Made by a program: the position numbers and the translations under genes. From positions 186,001-250,000 of the forward strand of contig JALHQT010000003.1 in NCBI GenBank assembly GCA_022841825.1: 64,000 bases of DNA. Reading direction: 5' to 3'. Source of the DNA: Anaerolineae bacterium (GTDB lineage Bacteria; Chloroflexota; Anaerolineae; Aggregatilineales; Phototrophicaceae). The notes under the pieces were generated by a model. That model searched no databases, was not told the DNA's origin, and saw nothing but the letters and a program-made list of their open reading frames with translations. Shown in pieces: positions 1 through 9,044 of this stretch (position 1 is the stretch's first letter; each line of letters starts with the position of its first letter).

Positions 1-1
1 G

Positions 2-142
2 GTCGCCTGGGCGATGGACAGCTACACCTCGCTGATCTTCTACAACGGTTCGCTGGCGACGGTGCTGCCGTACATCGGCGTGCTGGCAGGGATGGCGGCG
101 GTCTGCTTCGCGTTCGGCGTAGCGCGCTTCAGGATCGAGTGA
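2..142 (+). CDS. ABC-2 type transporter permease, C-terminal end (partial)
   Basis: The reading frame enters from the left edge and stops at a TGA. The 46 visible residues form one long hydrophobic helix (about residues 22-40) followed by a short basic tail ending ARFRIE. That is the usual end of ABC-2 export permeases such as the DrrB type, where the last transmembrane helix is followed by an RFR-like tail. Substrate cannot be judged because the rest of the gene and any partner ATPase lie outside the window. The family call rests on this short tail only and is tentative. Confidence 0.5.
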   Translation, partial: VAWAMDSYTSLIFYNGSLATVLPYIGVLAGMAAVCFAFGVARFRIE

Positions 143-185
143 AAAAGTCTGCTACAATCGACATCATGTAGATGGAGTGTTGACC

Positions 186-776
186 ATGCTTGTCGCAAGC
201 CAGGAGAAACAGCGCTATACCATCGCCGATTACGAGGCGTTCATCGCCCTGCCGGAACATGAGGATCGCCGGTTCGAGCTGATCGACGGGGAGATGATCG
301 AAGTGTCACCGAAGCTGCGTCATGGACAGGCAACGCTCAGACTGAGCAGTCGTATTCATGTCTGGTTGATGGACCATCCCATCGGCATCGTCGCCGTCGA
401 AGTCGATCATCAGATGCCGAACGATCCCAACAACGCGCGCCGCCCGGACATCTCCTACATCAGCAACGAACGCCTGCGGGATGCCGACCCGGATGAGACG
501 CTGCCCTTCATGCCCGATCTGGCGGTCGAGATCAAATCGCCGAGTAACAGCGTGAAGGGTATTCGTGGGCTGCGCGAAAAGGCACTTTATTACCTGGAGA
601 ACGGTTCGCGGTTGGTGTGGTTGATCTACCCCGACCGCCAGAGCGCGGAAGCGTGCAGCCGCAGCGCAGAGGGGGCGATCCAGTTTGTCCCGCTCGGCAA
701 AGATGACTCCCTCGACGGCGGCGACGTGCTGCCCGGCTTCAGCATCGCTCTGAGCGCGGTGCTGGGCGGAAGGTAG
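186..776 (+). CDS. Uma2 family (DUF820) restriction-endonuclease-fold protein
   Basis: About 196 residues, the normal Uma2 length. The N-terminus has the family pattern YTIADYEAF followed by RFELIDGEMIEVSP. The PD-(D/E)XK-like core is visible as RRPDISYI, then DLAVEIKSPSNS, then REKALYYLENGSRLVWLIYP. These proteins have a nuclease fold and are very abundant in cyanobacteria and Chloroflexota, but their role is unknown. The ORF track starts at a GTG (177); the ATG at 186 is preferred because GGAG lies about 8 nt before it. The gene follows the upstream permease by 43 bp and shows no obvious operon link. Confidence 0.85.
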   Translation: MLVASQEKQRYTIADYEAFIALPEHEDRRFELIDGEMIEVSPKLRHGQATLRLSSRIHVWLMDHPIGIVAVEVDHQMPNDPNNARRPDISYISNERLRDADPDETLPFMPDLAVEIKSPSNSVKGIRGLREKALYYLENGSRLVWLIYPDRQSAEACSRSAEGAIQFVPLGKDDSLDGGDVLPGFSIALSAVLGGR

Positions 777-943
777 GCGTCAGGGCGTTGCGGGCAGCGC
801 CTCGCCCCGCCCAAACAATGCTCCCCAATATGCCAGCACCATCGTCGTCTGCCTTCTACTGATCGGGATCGGGCGATAGGGATATACGCGCCATTACAGA
901 TCATTGCTGCGGCGATAGCGCATGTGTCAGCCAGTCAAATCGG

Positions 944-2278
944 CTATTGTTCCCACATTTCCTGCTGCCGCTTGCGTTCGACTTCGCATAACTGCGTCAG
1001 CTTCGCGATAACCTGTTCACGAACCTCATCGCGCATCAACGTTCCCTGCCAGACATTCGCCAGCTCATCCGAAAGGCGTTCCAATCGCCAGATCGCAGTT
1101 GCGGGGTTTTCGACCTCGATGGATGAGTCGGTACTCGCCCATATTAGGGCGGGCGTAACCCACTTTTGTATTCCGTCAGCCTTCAGAAACTGCCCCAACC
1201 GCGCGGCGTTCCTACGAGCCTGCTCGCTCGGCTTTTGCTTCTGCCGTAAGCTTGACCATCGCCCCTTCTTCAGATAGAGCCAGTGGTCACCCTGATAGCG
1301 GTACGCGCCATTCCAGTTCTTGATCTCCAACGCCCATAATCCCGTAGGTCCGACCAGAATCATGTCGATGTCACCACTCTGCCCAGGGATCATGACATTG
1401 CGGAAGAGCGTCCACTGCCCGTCGAGAGTGCGTTCGATCACCTCTAACGCCCGCTCTTCGCCTTCCGCGCCACGCTCATGCTGTTTGATCTTCTTCTCTG
1501 TCCACTTTACACATGCCTCAAATGCAACATCAAATAGTTTTAAGCCTCCCAGTAGAATTCCTATGAAGATTACCACCCCGATGATCAGGATGGGGTTTGC
1601 GTTCATTTGATCGACCGCTGCACTTGGATTGAATTGATCGAGTGAACCAAGATTCCAGATCACTGCAACGCCCAATAATGTAAACAACGTACCGTAGAGC
1701 AAGCCCAACAAGAGTGTATATGCGTATGTCCGGCGGATGGCGAAGCTCTTACCGGACGAGACAACCTTTACCGACTCCATCAGGGGTGATGGCTCATCCA
1801 AAGCCTGTTCGAGCCGGGCGCTCATTAGTGTCATCGCTGCCTCGCGCACGCGCGCATTGCGGGCGCGCTCGACGGCGTAACCCAGATCTTTGAGCGTAAG
1901 CTGCTGCGTATCGATCAGCTCGCCCATCGATTGCCCTGCGAACGGTTGAAACGGCCAGGGTGTGCTGCGTGCGTCTGCGAGCGAAAGTCTTAGCTTCAAT
2001 GCATTTTGCTGTGAAGGTGGCGCGGCTTTCGGGGCAGGTGCCGCTTGATGTGGTTGTGCCTGCAAAAGGACGTGCGCAGCCTGTCGCAGCATGGGGCTGT
2101 AGGCTTTTGTCGCCGCCCATTCGAGACGATTACGATCGAGATAACCCTCGTCAAGCAGTTCCCCAAGCGGCTTGGGATTGGTGCGCAACCAGCGCACCTG
2201 CTTCGCCTGTTCGACGGTCATCAGTTGAAGTTGTGCTTCGCTCATGCGATGTGATCCGAACTTATCTGTTGTCTCCAT
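944..2278 (-). CDS. NERD domain membrane protein
   Basis: A 444-residue protein. The N-terminal half is soluble and helical, two hydrophobic segments lie near residues 185-210 and 230-252, and a C-terminal NERD (nuclease-related) domain follows. The NERD core is seen as RGAEGEERALEVIERTLDG, then GDIDMILVGPTGLWALEIKNW, which carries the D...E-x-K residues of PD-(D/E)XK nucleases. NERD proteins are presumed to act on DNA, but few are characterised. The ATG at 2278 has no clear ribosome site. An ATG at 2245 (MSEAQLQ) is an alternative start. The gene is transcribed alone, convergent with the Uma2 gene. Confidence 0.8.
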   Translation of the reverse strand: METTDKFGSHRMSEAQLQLMTVEQAKQVRWLRTNPKPLGELLDEGYLDRNRLEWAATKAYSPMLRQAAHVLLQAQPHQAAPAPKAAPPSQQNALKLRLSLADARSTPWPFQPFAGQSMGELIDTQQLTLKDLGYAVERARNARVREAAMTLMSARLEQALDEPSPLMESVKVVSSGKSFAIRRTYAYTLLLGLLYGTLFTLLGVAVIWNLGSLDQFNPSAAVDQMNANPILIIGVVIFIGILLGGLKLFDVAFEACVKWTEKKIKQHERGAEGEERALEVIERTLDGQWTLFRNVMIPGQSGDIDMILVGPTGLWALEIKNWNGAYRYQGDHWLYLKKGRWSSLRQKQKPSEQARRNAARLGQFLKADGIQKWVTPALIWASTDSSIEVENPATAIWRLERLSDELANVWQGTLMRDEVREQVIAKLTQLCEVERKRQQEMWEQ

Positions 2279-2356
2279 TTATCATAAAGTCAGCAGCGTC
2301 GCGCAGAAGCGAAATGTTTTGCAGGTGCATTCTCAGATTTGCGTCAACTGCGACTC

Positions 2357-3223
2357 CTACGGCATCTTCATCAGCCGCGTCAGCGCCATCACCAGCGGCA
2401 GCCCCATCACGAAGGGCGCGATCACATGCAGCGCGTCCGGTCCCGATGAGAGCATGTTTGAGATCATGATGCTTGCATAGGCGAGCAGCGGCAGCAGTGC
2501 GAACAGCCGCGTCATGCCGCCCTCCGGCATGAGCGGGAAGCGCGCTTCGTACAGCCGATAGAGCACGTAGACGGTGAACGTCGTCAGCATCCAGCCGATG
2601 AAGTTCTGCACCGGGATGCCGAAGTATGGACCGCCGCTCGTCCACACCCACGCACCGACTTCCGCGCCGCTCAGGAATGGATCGACCACCAGATCCCACG
2701 CCGTCATCACCATCGCGCTCAGGAATGCCAGCCACAGGATGCCCGTCAGCCTGCGCGGCGAACCGGTCGCTCGATCCTGCGCGATCAGGTTGGCGATCAC
2801 GTAGCTCGGGTAGATCATCATAAACCAGGCGAGCGGGATGAGCAGGGGGACATGACCGAGCTTGAAGCCGAGGAAGTCGGTGTAGTAGTACGGACCGTAA
2901 ATCGCGCCCGTCGCCACGCCGACCTGTTCGAACGCCCACGAGACGACCGCCGTGATGCCGAAGAAGACCAGCGTATGTCGCCAGCCGAGCGCATACGACG
3001 CATGGAGCAGGCTGAACATCAGCAGCAGGAACGTCTGCCCGGAGACTCCACCTGTGATGTCTGGCAGCTCCATCCAGGGATGGACGATGGCGCGGAACGC
3101 CCCGGCGTAGGTGAAGACCAACAGCGCGACTGCCGACAATGCGAGCAGCACGCGCCCGCGCGACGAGTGTTTGCCCGCTTCCGTCGCTACGTTATGGCGT
3201 GGCACCGGAGATACATGAGCCAT
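2357..3223 (-). CDS. cruF: Carotenoid biosynthesis protein, CruF-like hydratase
   Basis: A 288-residue integral membrane protein with about seven hydrophobic segments. Family signatures (Caroten_synth, PF04240) are visible: the YGPYYYTDFLGFKLGHVPLLIP block, then WDLVVDPFLS, then GGPYFGIPVQNFIGW. CruF family members hydrate the psi end of gamma-carotene or bisanhydrobacterioruberin to give 1'-hydroxy carotenoids in the membrane. No other carotenoid gene is nearby, so the substrate is not known, and the 1'-hydratase role is inferred from the family. A G-rich stretch upstream of the ATG serves as the ribosome site. Confidence 0.8.
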   Translation of the reverse strand: MAHVSPVPRHNVATEAGKHSSRGRVLLALSAVALLVFTYAGAFRAIVHPWMELPDITGGVSGQTFLLLMFSLLHASYALGWRHTLVFFGITAVVSWAFEQVGVATGAIYGPYYYTDFLGFKLGHVPLLIPLAWFMMIYPSYVIANLIAQDRATGSPRRLTGILWLAFLSAMVMTAWDLVVDPFLSGAEVGAWVWTSGGPYFGIPVQNFIGWMLTTFTVYVLYRLYEARFPLMPEGGMTRLFALLPLLAYASIMISNMLSSGPDALHVIAPFVMGLPLVMALTRLMKMP

Positions 3224-3306
3224 GACATTCCCCCCAAGTCTCTGATGAGATTGATGCGCTCACCCTAGCGCGCAAGCGCTCATGCAGACAGTGTAGATCG
3301 ACAATG

Positions 3307-3333
3307 GAGCGCGTGCGAAGGAGCGCGTGCGAA
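3307..3333. repeat. Short tandem repeat, two GAGCGCGTGCGAA units
   Basis: Two copies of the 13-bp word GAGCGCGTGCGAA, separated by one base, lie in the intergenic gap between the NTF2-like gene and the cruF-like gene. They resemble the GTGCGNN heptads found elsewhere in the window and may be a degenerate member of that family. No function is evident. Confidence 0.6.
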
Positions 3334-3382
3334 ATGTCACGACGAGGTACAGTGGGCGGCAACGGTGTCAGCGCCCAAGCGG

Positions 3383-3841
3383 TTAAGGCGCGTTAGTTGG
3401 ATCATAGTAGATGACCTCACGCACGATTTTGCTATCCTCAATGTCCATGATGGAAACGCCACGGATCTCATACGCCTCGCCTTCATGCGTGCCTGCCCAT
3501 ATCCATTCGACGGTGGCTCGCGTCCCATCAGCAGAGACGAAATAGTCTGTGTCGTCGAGCTGCACGTCAGGGAGCGAAAACAGCCAGTGATACATAGCCT
3601 CCACCTGGGTCTTCCGGGTGAAGTAATCGCCACGAGCCCCATACCCGGGGTCTTCCCAGACAAGACGATCTGCATAAAGCGCAAGTGTCCGGTCCAGATC
3701 AAGCGCTTCCGTTGCAGCCATATACTCGTTGATAAGGGCTTCCGCGTCCGCCTGCGCGCTGCTGTTCTGCGCCTCCGACGGAGATATCGCGACAACAGAA
3801 AGCAGGATGACCAAGGCAGCTAATCCAAGGGAATTTCTCAT
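3383..3841 (-). CDS. Secreted NTF2-like (SnoaL-type) protein
   Basis: About 152 residues. The first 24 form a typical Sec signal peptide (MRNSLGLAALVILLSVV, cleavage after SEA). The remainder matches the NTF2-like superfamily: the helix ALINEYMAATEALDLDRTLALYADRLVWEDPG and then strands ending in GVSIMDIEDSKIVREVIYYD. Such cone-shaped domains bind small ligands or act as isomerases or lyases; nothing shows the ligand here. The ORF track extends upstream to 3958, but the ATG at 3841 has AGGAG at good spacing and starts the signal peptide. It appears monocistronic. Confidence 0.75.
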   Translation of the reverse strand: MRNSLGLAALVILLSVVAISPSEAQNSSAQADAEALINEYMAATEALDLDRTLALYADRLVWEDPGYGARGDYFTRKTQVEAMYHWLFSLPDVQLDDTDYFVSADGTRATVEWIWAGTHEGEAYEIRGVSIMDIEDSKIVREVIYYDPTNAP

Positions 3842-4079
3842 CAGCTTTTCTCCTTCAGAAACAAACATGGCGTTATACGCTGCTACGCATAACGCCTTAT
3901 TCCCCCTGCAATATATCAATGAGACGACTTGTGTAACAGCTCGTTTGCCCGCAGTCAAACGGTGTGTGCCACCCTAATTCTTATTGTAGGACTACACCTG
4001 GTTGTCCGGCAGTGTCGAACGTCATCTGCTTGGTCGGGCTATGCATTTGGTGCAATGCCTTATCGCGACCTCACACTAT

Positions 4080-4571
4080 TCAGCGTCCCTGCTTGCGCAC
4101 TGCCGCCGCCAGCACGAGCGCCGCGCTGATGAGAATGATGTCCTTGACAATGTACTGTCCGACCAGCGTGAACTGGTAGGGGAAGTTGACGAAGATCAGG
4201 TCAGGGCGCAGCACCAGCGGCGACATCGCGCCCACCATCTGCGCCAGCATCAGGAAGATCGTCAGGCGGGGGAACTTGCCGCTCAGGAAGAGCAGTCCGA
4301 CGCCAACTTCCCAGACCGCCAGCAGCGGATACAGGATTTCCAGCGGCATAAAGCCCATCGCTTCGAAGATGAAGCCCTGGATTGGGCTGACGCCGGGGAA
4401 CAGCTTGAGCGTGCCAAACCAGACGTAGACGATGCCGAGCGAGAGGCGCAGGAGCGTTAGGCTGTTGCGGGCGCACCAGGCGATGATCTCACGGTCGAGT
4501 CTGCGCAGGCGCAGCGTGAGCTGGGCGGCAGTGGTGACAAGTGTACGGTCGTTGCTTTGCGAGATGTTCAT
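4080..4571 (-). CDS. DoxX-like integral membrane protein
   Basis: About 163 residues with four hydrophobic helices. The pattern LTLLRLSLGIVYVWFGTLKLF at the first helix and LAVWEVGVGLLFLSG at the second fit the DoxX/DUF417 superfamily. Members are small four-helix membrane proteins linked to redox or thiosulfate:quinone chemistry in some organisms, but most are uncharacterised. The ORF opens at 4631; the ATG at 4571 (MNISQS) is preferred because GAGGG lies just upstream. There are no functional neighbours. Confidence 0.7.
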   Translation of the reverse strand: MNISQSNDRTLVTTAAQLTLRLRRLDREIIAWCARNSLTLLRLSLGIVYVWFGTLKLFPGVSPIQGFIFEAMGFMPLEILYPLLAVWEVGVGLLFLSGKFPRLTIFLMLAQMVGAMSPLVLRPDLIFVNFPYQFTLVGQYIVKDIILISAALVLAAAVRKQGR

Positions 4572-4771
4572 GTTTTCCCTCATATGCGAACTGTCAATGC
4601 CCTCATTAAACGCTTTTTCGGGCGCGCGCACTTTCTTCGTTCGAGGGATTCCGGTGTGGGGCTTGAGGCGGCAGGCAAGACGCTACGAGCGGAGGATGGA
4701 CGTGATGCTAAAGGAGGAGAGCAAGGTTTCAGGTACCGAGCCGCCGCATCGCTCCGTCCCCATTTAGCCCA

Positions 4772-4911
4772 CAAACCTCACCCCCAACCCCCTCTCCGTG
4801 TACAGAGAGGGGGAGCTTGAAGCGTTTTCGAGCCGATTCTGCGATTGCGCAACACTCTGGAAGTCCCTTCTCTGTACACGGAGAAGGGATTTAGGGATGA
4901 GGTTCCTGTAA
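4772..4911. repeat. CCTCACCCC-type inverted-repeat element
   Basis: A roughly 140-bp imperfect inverted repeat. The left arm reads CCTCACCCCCAACCCCCTCTCC and the right arm GGAGAAGGGATTTAGGGATGAGG. A second internal pair, TCTCCGTGTACAGAGA and TCTCTGTACACGGAGA, lies inside. It resembles the longer element at 59014-59215. There are no coding features, so it could be a non-autonomous, MITE-like or REP-like element. Confidence 0.75.
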
Positions 4912-4935
4912 ACACGCGCAACTAGCAATCACGGT

Positions 4936-5047
4936 TCTCGAAGAGGCTGCAAGACGCGGCGGCACTCTCGTATGACCGAATTGAGAGCCGCTTCAGCGGC
5001 TTTTGGCTGGTCTTGCAGCCTGAAGCTTTGAGCTTCAGGTGGCGAAA
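4936..5047 (+). repeat. Dispersed 112-bp repeat, copy 1
   Basis: This shares its 5' word TCTCGAAGAGGCT and its whole 3' half with the copy at 62821-62931. Both contain GAGAGCCGCTTCAGCGGC and a perfect hairpin CCTGAAGC-TTTGA-GCTTCAGG followed by GGCGAAA. The middle segment differs in sequence but has nearly the same length. Copies 58 kb apart with conserved hairpins and a variable middle suggest a structured mobile or RNA element. No ORF is present. Confidence 0.8.
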
Positions 5048-5138
5048 TGCGATTGAAGCGATGACCGCGCAGGGGGCATCATCCAGAATAGCCGGGGCAA
5101 TTCATACCCTGGCGGATGCAAGCGAACGCTGCACATCC

Positions 5139-5669
5139 TTAGCCCGCCGCAGGATGTAACCCGTAGCGCACGACCGCTCCAAGAACCGCACCATAGACCA
5201 GATGCATGACAATCGAGATGCCGAACCACTGGGCAGTCTGCGATGCGTCCATCTGCAAGAGGATCGCGGCAGCCGTCAGCAGAGGAAGACTCATCGCCTC
5301 GACGTACAGAATGCCGGCAACGAGGATCTTCTTCATGGAATCGACGCGAATGGCTCTCACGCGCAGGATAGCTTCGGCGAAGATGACGCCAAACACAAGC
5401 CCAATTAGATAGTGCAGCATCGCCCCCAGCGGCAGCCCGCCCGCCACAATTATCCCAAGGCGAGCCAGGAAACTCGCCGCGGCATCTCCAATGACTGAGA
5501 AGGACAGACTAGCGGGACCTCCCATGAGTATGAAGATGCCCGCTCCAAACAGATCCATGATAATCGTGCCGACCAAGCCGCCAATCAACCCGACGAGGAA
5601 TATCTTGCGAGAGGGGGTGGTGCTGGGAATACGTGCTACGTGCCAATCCTGATGTAACCGCTGATTCAT
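5139..5669 (-). CDS. Uncharacterised polytopic membrane protein
   Basis: A 176-residue protein with about four or five hydrophobic helices: roughly residues 23-50, 60-75, 77-100, 113-138 and 148-166. Gly-rich helix packing is seen in LVGLIGGLVGTIIMDLFGAGIF, and AVLGAVVRYG lies near the C-terminus. No catalytic motif is recognised and the family is not identified. The N-terminal 20 residues are polar and probably cytoplasmic. The gene stands alone between repeat 4936-5047 and the sugar transport operon. It is probably a real gene, given its hydrophobic pattern and ordered start. Confidence 0.6.
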   Translation of the reverse strand: MNQRLHQDWHVARIPSTTPSRKIFLVGLIGGLVGTIIMDLFGAGIFILMGGPASLSFSVIGDAAASFLARLGIIVAGGLPLGAMLHYLIGLVFGVIFAEAILRVRAIRVDSMKKILVAGILYVEAMSLPLLTAAAILLQMDASQTAQWFGISIVMHLVYGAVLGAVVRYGLHPAAG

Positions 5670-5855
5670 GGCTTGATGCCTCCTTACGCCTGCCCCGTAG
5701 AAAGCTCAGTTGCCGATGAAATCTGTTTGGAGCTGATTTTCAAACGCGGCGTGCGCGAATGCGAATAAGCGCTTTTCGCCTTTCAAAGGGCGATAAAAGC
5801 ACCCACATATCTTTGCCCAATTACAGCCTAATCCTGCTTGAATACGCTGTCAACC

Positions 5856-6695
5856 TCACTTCACCGCGCCGCTCGTCAGCCCGCGAATGAGCTGCCGCGA
5901 GAAGAGGATGTAGAGGATGATGACCGGGATCGCCGCCAGCGTCAGCGATGCCAGCACCGCGTTGTAGTCGTTGGCGAACTGCCCGAGGAACTGCTGCGCT
6001 CCCAGCGTCACCGTCTTGCTCGCTTCGCCGGGCGCGAGGATGAGCGGGAACCACAAGTCATTCCAGATCGGGATCATGTTGAAGACCATCACCGTGCCAA
6101 TCGCCGGGCGGATGAGCGGGATCGTCATCCAGTAGATGCGGTACTCGCTCGCGCCGTCCACGCGCGCCGCGTCCTTCAGGTCGCGCGGCACCTGGCGCAT
6201 GAACTGCGACAGCACGAAAACCGCCAGCGGCAGCCCGCTCGCCGTGTAGACCAGGATCAGCGCCCACAGCGTGTCGTTGAGATCGAGGTTGACGATCAAG
6301 CGCAGGATAGACACCGTACCCAGGCGGATCGGCACCATGATCCCAATCGAGAGATACAACCCCAGCAGCGTATTGCCGGGGAAGCGATACTCCGACAATG
6401 CATACGCCGCCATCGTGCCCGCGATGAAGATCAGCAGCAGCGCGCCGACCGTGACCATGATGCTGTTGGCGAAGTAGTTGGGGAAGTTGCCGCGCCCGAA
6501 GACCGTCTCGAAGCCAGCGGTCGAAAACGTCTCGGCGGTCGGGAAGTCGAATGGTGTGCGGAAGATGGCGTTGCGCTCTTTGAACGAGTTCATCACGATC
6601 AGCCCGACCGGGAAGAGCGCCAGCGCCGTATAGATCAGCAGCGCGAGATGCGCGGCGGCGAGCTGGAAGACGGCGCTGAGGGGTGCTCTATTCAT
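5856..6695 (-). CDS. Carbohydrate ABC transporter permease, MalG/UgpE type (CUT1)
   Basis: About 279 residues with six predicted membrane helices. The EAA loop that contacts the ATPase is clear: KDAARVDGASEYRIYWMTIPLIRPAIG. It forms the inner-membrane channel with the permease at 6822-7736 and receives sugar from the binding protein at 7788-9044. The ORF track starts at 6779, but the ATG at 6695 (MNRAPLS) has AGGAG five bases upstream. No ATPase gene is in the operon, as is common for CUT1 systems that share one MsiK/MalK-type ATPase. The substrate is not evident from sequence. Confidence 0.9.
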   Translation of the reverse strand: MNRAPLSAVFQLAAAHLALLIYTALALFPVGLIVMNSFKERNAIFRTPFDFPTAETFSTAGFETVFGRGNFPNYFANSIMVTVGALLLIFIAGTMAAYALSEYRFPGNTLLGLYLSIGIMVPIRLGTVSILRLIVNLDLNDTLWALILVYTASGLPLAVFVLSQFMRQVPRDLKDAARVDGASEYRIYWMTIPLIRPAIGTVMVFNMIPIWNDLWFPLILAPGEASKTVTLGAQQFLGQFANDYNAVLASLTLAAIPVIILYILFSRQLIRGLTSGAVK

Positions 6696-6821
6696 GATTA
6701 CTCCTGAATCGCGCAGCCAGCACCAGCGGGATTTGCAGGATGGCGTGCCGCTTGAGCGGGTTGTAGGGTTCTTGTTCATTCGGCATTGTTGGCGGCTCCG
6801 CGTAGTTCATCCCAGCACTCG

Positions 6822-7736
6822 CTACATCTCCACCGTATTCGCCACCAGGCGGCGCTGAATGGTGAAGAGATAGATCAGTACACCCGCCAGGATGATCAGG
6901 AACATGACGCCCGCGACGGCAGTCCCCATCGTCTGATTGGGGAGCTGAAGCTGGAAGCCAAAAAAGGTGCGATAGAAGAGCGTGCCGAGCAGGTCGGTGC
7001 TGTAGTCCGGTGCGCCGAGTGCGCCCTGCGTCGTATACACCAGGTCGAAGGCGTTGAAGTTGCCGACGAACGTCAGCACCGCCACGATGCCGACCGTCGG
7101 CATGATCAGCGGCAGCTTGACGCGCCAGAAGACATCCAGCGCCGTCGCGCCATCCACGCGCGCCGCCTCGATCAGCTCGTCGGGAATGCTGATGAGCGCC
7201 GCCAGGAACAACATCATCGGCACGCCGACCCACTGCCAGACGCTGATCAGCGAGACGACCGGCAGGGCGGTTTCGACCTGCCCCAGCAGCGGCGGCAGCC
7301 GGATGCCGATCTGCGCGAAGAGCGCGCGCCCGAAGACGGGCGACAGGATGAGCTGCCAGATGAAGCCGATCAGCACGACCGACAGCACGCTCGGCGTGAA
7401 GATCAGCGTGCGGTAAATCGCTCGTCCGGCGACGAAGCGCGATGCCAGCAGGGTCGCCAGCAGCAGCGCCAGCGGGTTCTGCACCAGCATGTGGAAGACA
7501 AAAAACTCAAACGTGTTCGCCAGCGCGCGCGTGATCTGCGGCTGCCAGAACGGATCTGTAAACAATCGTTGATAGTTGCCCAAGCCGATGAAGACTTCCG
7601 CTCCGCCCTGTTCCGGCACGGTGTACAGGCTCAACCGCAGCGAATCGAGCAGCGGATAGATCATGAACAGCGTGTAGATGATGACCGCTGGGGCGAGGAA
7701 GACGACGATATGCCAGGGAAATGCTTTTTTTGACAT
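6822..7736 (-). CDS. Carbohydrate ABC transporter permease, MalF/UgpA type (CUT1)
   Basis: A 304-residue protein with an N-terminal helix (PWHIVVFLAPAVIIYTLFM) and five further helices. The EAA loop is IEAARVDGATALDVFWRVKLPLIMPT. It pairs with the downstream MalG-type permease, which starts 126 bp later. The preceding gene is the solute-binding protein, and the 51-bp junction is filled by a perfect hairpin (7749-7781) that may lower permease expression relative to binding protein. The ribosome site before the ATG is weak. Confidence 0.9.
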   Translation of the reverse strand: MSKKAFPWHIVVFLAPAVIIYTLFMIYPLLDSLRLSLYTVPEQGGAEVFIGLGNYQRLFTDPFWQPQITRALANTFEFFVFHMLVQNPLALLLATLLASRFVAGRAIYRTLIFTPSVLSVVLIGFIWQLILSPVFGRALFAQIGIRLPPLLGQVETALPVVSLISVWQWVGVPMMLFLAALISIPDELIEAARVDGATALDVFWRVKLPLIMPTVGIVAVLTFVGNFNAFDLVYTTQGALGAPDYSTDLLGTLFYRTFFGFQLQLPNQTMGTAVAGVMFLIILAGVLIYLFTIQRRLVANTVEM

Positions 7737-7748
7737 TATGTTTTGGGG

Positions 7749-7781
7749 GTGTAGGGGCGACCCGTCGGGTCGCCCCTACAC
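7749..7781. repeat. GTAGGGGCG palindrome between binding protein and permease genes
   Basis: GTGTAGGGGCGACCC-GTC-GGGTCGCCCCTACAC is a perfect 15-bp stem with a 3-nt loop. It belongs to the dispersed GTAGGG(A/G)CG palindrome family of this window and is followed by CAAGAATC, like the CAAACGATTC spacer of other copies. As RNA it would form a strong hairpin without a U-run, so it fits an RNA-stabilising or attenuating element better than a terminator. Confidence 0.85.
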
Positions 7782-7787
7782 AAGAAT

Positions 7788-9044
7788 CTACTGCTGCGGT
7801 TCGAACCAGGCTTCGAGACCCGCCTGCACCGTGTCCGCACCTTCCTGCGCGGTCACTGTGCCGTTCAGGATCGAAGCGCTGACTTCCCAGAGCTGGGTTT
7901 CGTTGTTCGGCTCGCCGCGCGAGAGGATCTGGTAGGACGAGCGGATCGTGCTGGCGCATTCGTTACGCCAACCGACGAATTCCGCCGCCACCGGGTCTTC
8001 GACCACGACTGGTTCCGACGACAGCGAGAAGAAGCCGGGGAGCGCGTTGCTGTAGAGCGTGGCGAACTCGGCGCTGGCAACCCACGACAGGAAGGTCTGC
8101 GCGGCTTCGGCGTTCGGGGTCGCGGCGTTCATGCCGATGGCGATGTCGGTGTGGTCGCTGATGTAGCATTCATCCTGACCATCCGGCACGGGCGGCTTGA
8201 AGGCGCCGAACTCAAATTCGGCGGTGCTGTTGAAGACCGAAATGTCCCACGATCCTGAGGGATAGATGGCACCCAGTCCGAGCGCGAAGATGTTCTGCGA
8301 ATCGGGGTAGGTCTGCGCCTGATAGCCATCGCCCAGGTACGGTGCCCATTCGCCCAGTGCCTCGAACGCCGCCAGGAAGCCGCCTTCGTTGTACTTGGCG
8401 CTGCCGTCGATCAAGCCGAGGCGTCCGGTCTCGCCCATCCAGTAGTTGGGTCCGATGTTCTGGAAGCCCATCGTCGCCGACTCCCACTGGTCAGCCGTGC
8501 CCATCACGAGCGGGGTGTAGTTGCCGTCTGCCTTGATGGCTTCCAGCACCGCGTAGAATTCGCTGACGGTCGCCGGTTCTTCGAGACCGAGTTCGGCGAA
8601 GATGTCCATGTTATAGATGAAGCCGTGAATGACCGACGCCATCGGCACGCAGAAGACATCCGCGCCGTCGTCTGTGATCCACGCGCTGCGCGCGACATCG
8701 CTGAAGTTCTCCATCCCGGACAGGTCGTTGAGCGACGCCAGGTAGCCGGACTGGTAGAGCGCCAGCGACGCATCGAACGGACGGCAGGTGATCAGGTCGC
8801 CTGCGGTGCCGCCTTCGAGCTTGCTGTTGAGTGCGGCGTTGTATTCCGCCGGGGCGGTTGGGGAGAAGACCACGTCAATATTCGGATACTGCGCCTCGAA
8901 GACCGGGAGGATGGTGTCTTCCCAGATCGTCAGGTCGTCGTTGCGCCAGCTCTCGATTGTGAGCGTGACGGTGTCCTGCGCGCTCGCTACGCCGACCAGC
9001 AGCGTAAGCGCCAGGCACAGGATCAACAGGGTACTCTTCTTCAT
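7788..9044 (-). CDS. Sugar ABC transporter extracellular solute-binding protein (CUT1)
   Basis: A 418-residue protein. A Sec signal peptide (MKKSTLLILCLALTLLVGVASA, cut before QDTVTL) precedes a type 1 extracellular binding fold. Family-like stretches are TLTIESWRNDDLTIWEDTILPVFEAQ near the N-terminus and LGLGAIYPSGSWDISVF near the middle. It is first in the operon, so it captures an unidentified sugar outside the membrane for the two downstream permeases. There is no lipobox cysteine, so it may be free or held by the permeases. Operon transcription likely begins in the 9045-9503 gap. Confidence 0.9.
   Translation of the reverse strand: MKKSTLLILCLALTLLVGVASAQDTVTLTIESWRNDDLTIWEDTILPVFEAQYPNIDVVFSPTAPAEYNAALNSKLEGGTAGDLITCRPFDASLALYQSGYLASLNDLSGMENFSDVARSAWITDDGADVFCVPMASVIHGFIYNMDIFAELGLEEPATVSEFYAVLEAIKADGNYTPLVMGTADQWESATMGFQNIGPNYWMGETGRLGLIDGSAKYNEGGFLAAFEALGEWAPYLGDGYQAQTYPDSQNIFALGLGAIYPSGSWDISVFNSTAEFEFGAFKPPVPDGQDECYISDHTDIAIGMNAATPNAEAAQTFLSWVASAEFATLYSNALPGFFSLSSEPVVVEDPVAAEFVGWRNECASTIRSSYQILSRGEPNNETQLWEVSASILNGTVTAQEGADTVQAGLEAWFEPQQ

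Noticed and set aside
7749-7781. Terminator after the sugar-binding protein gene
   Set aside because: The hairpin has no T-run in the transcription direction and the permease genes need to be read through. It was classed as a repeat.
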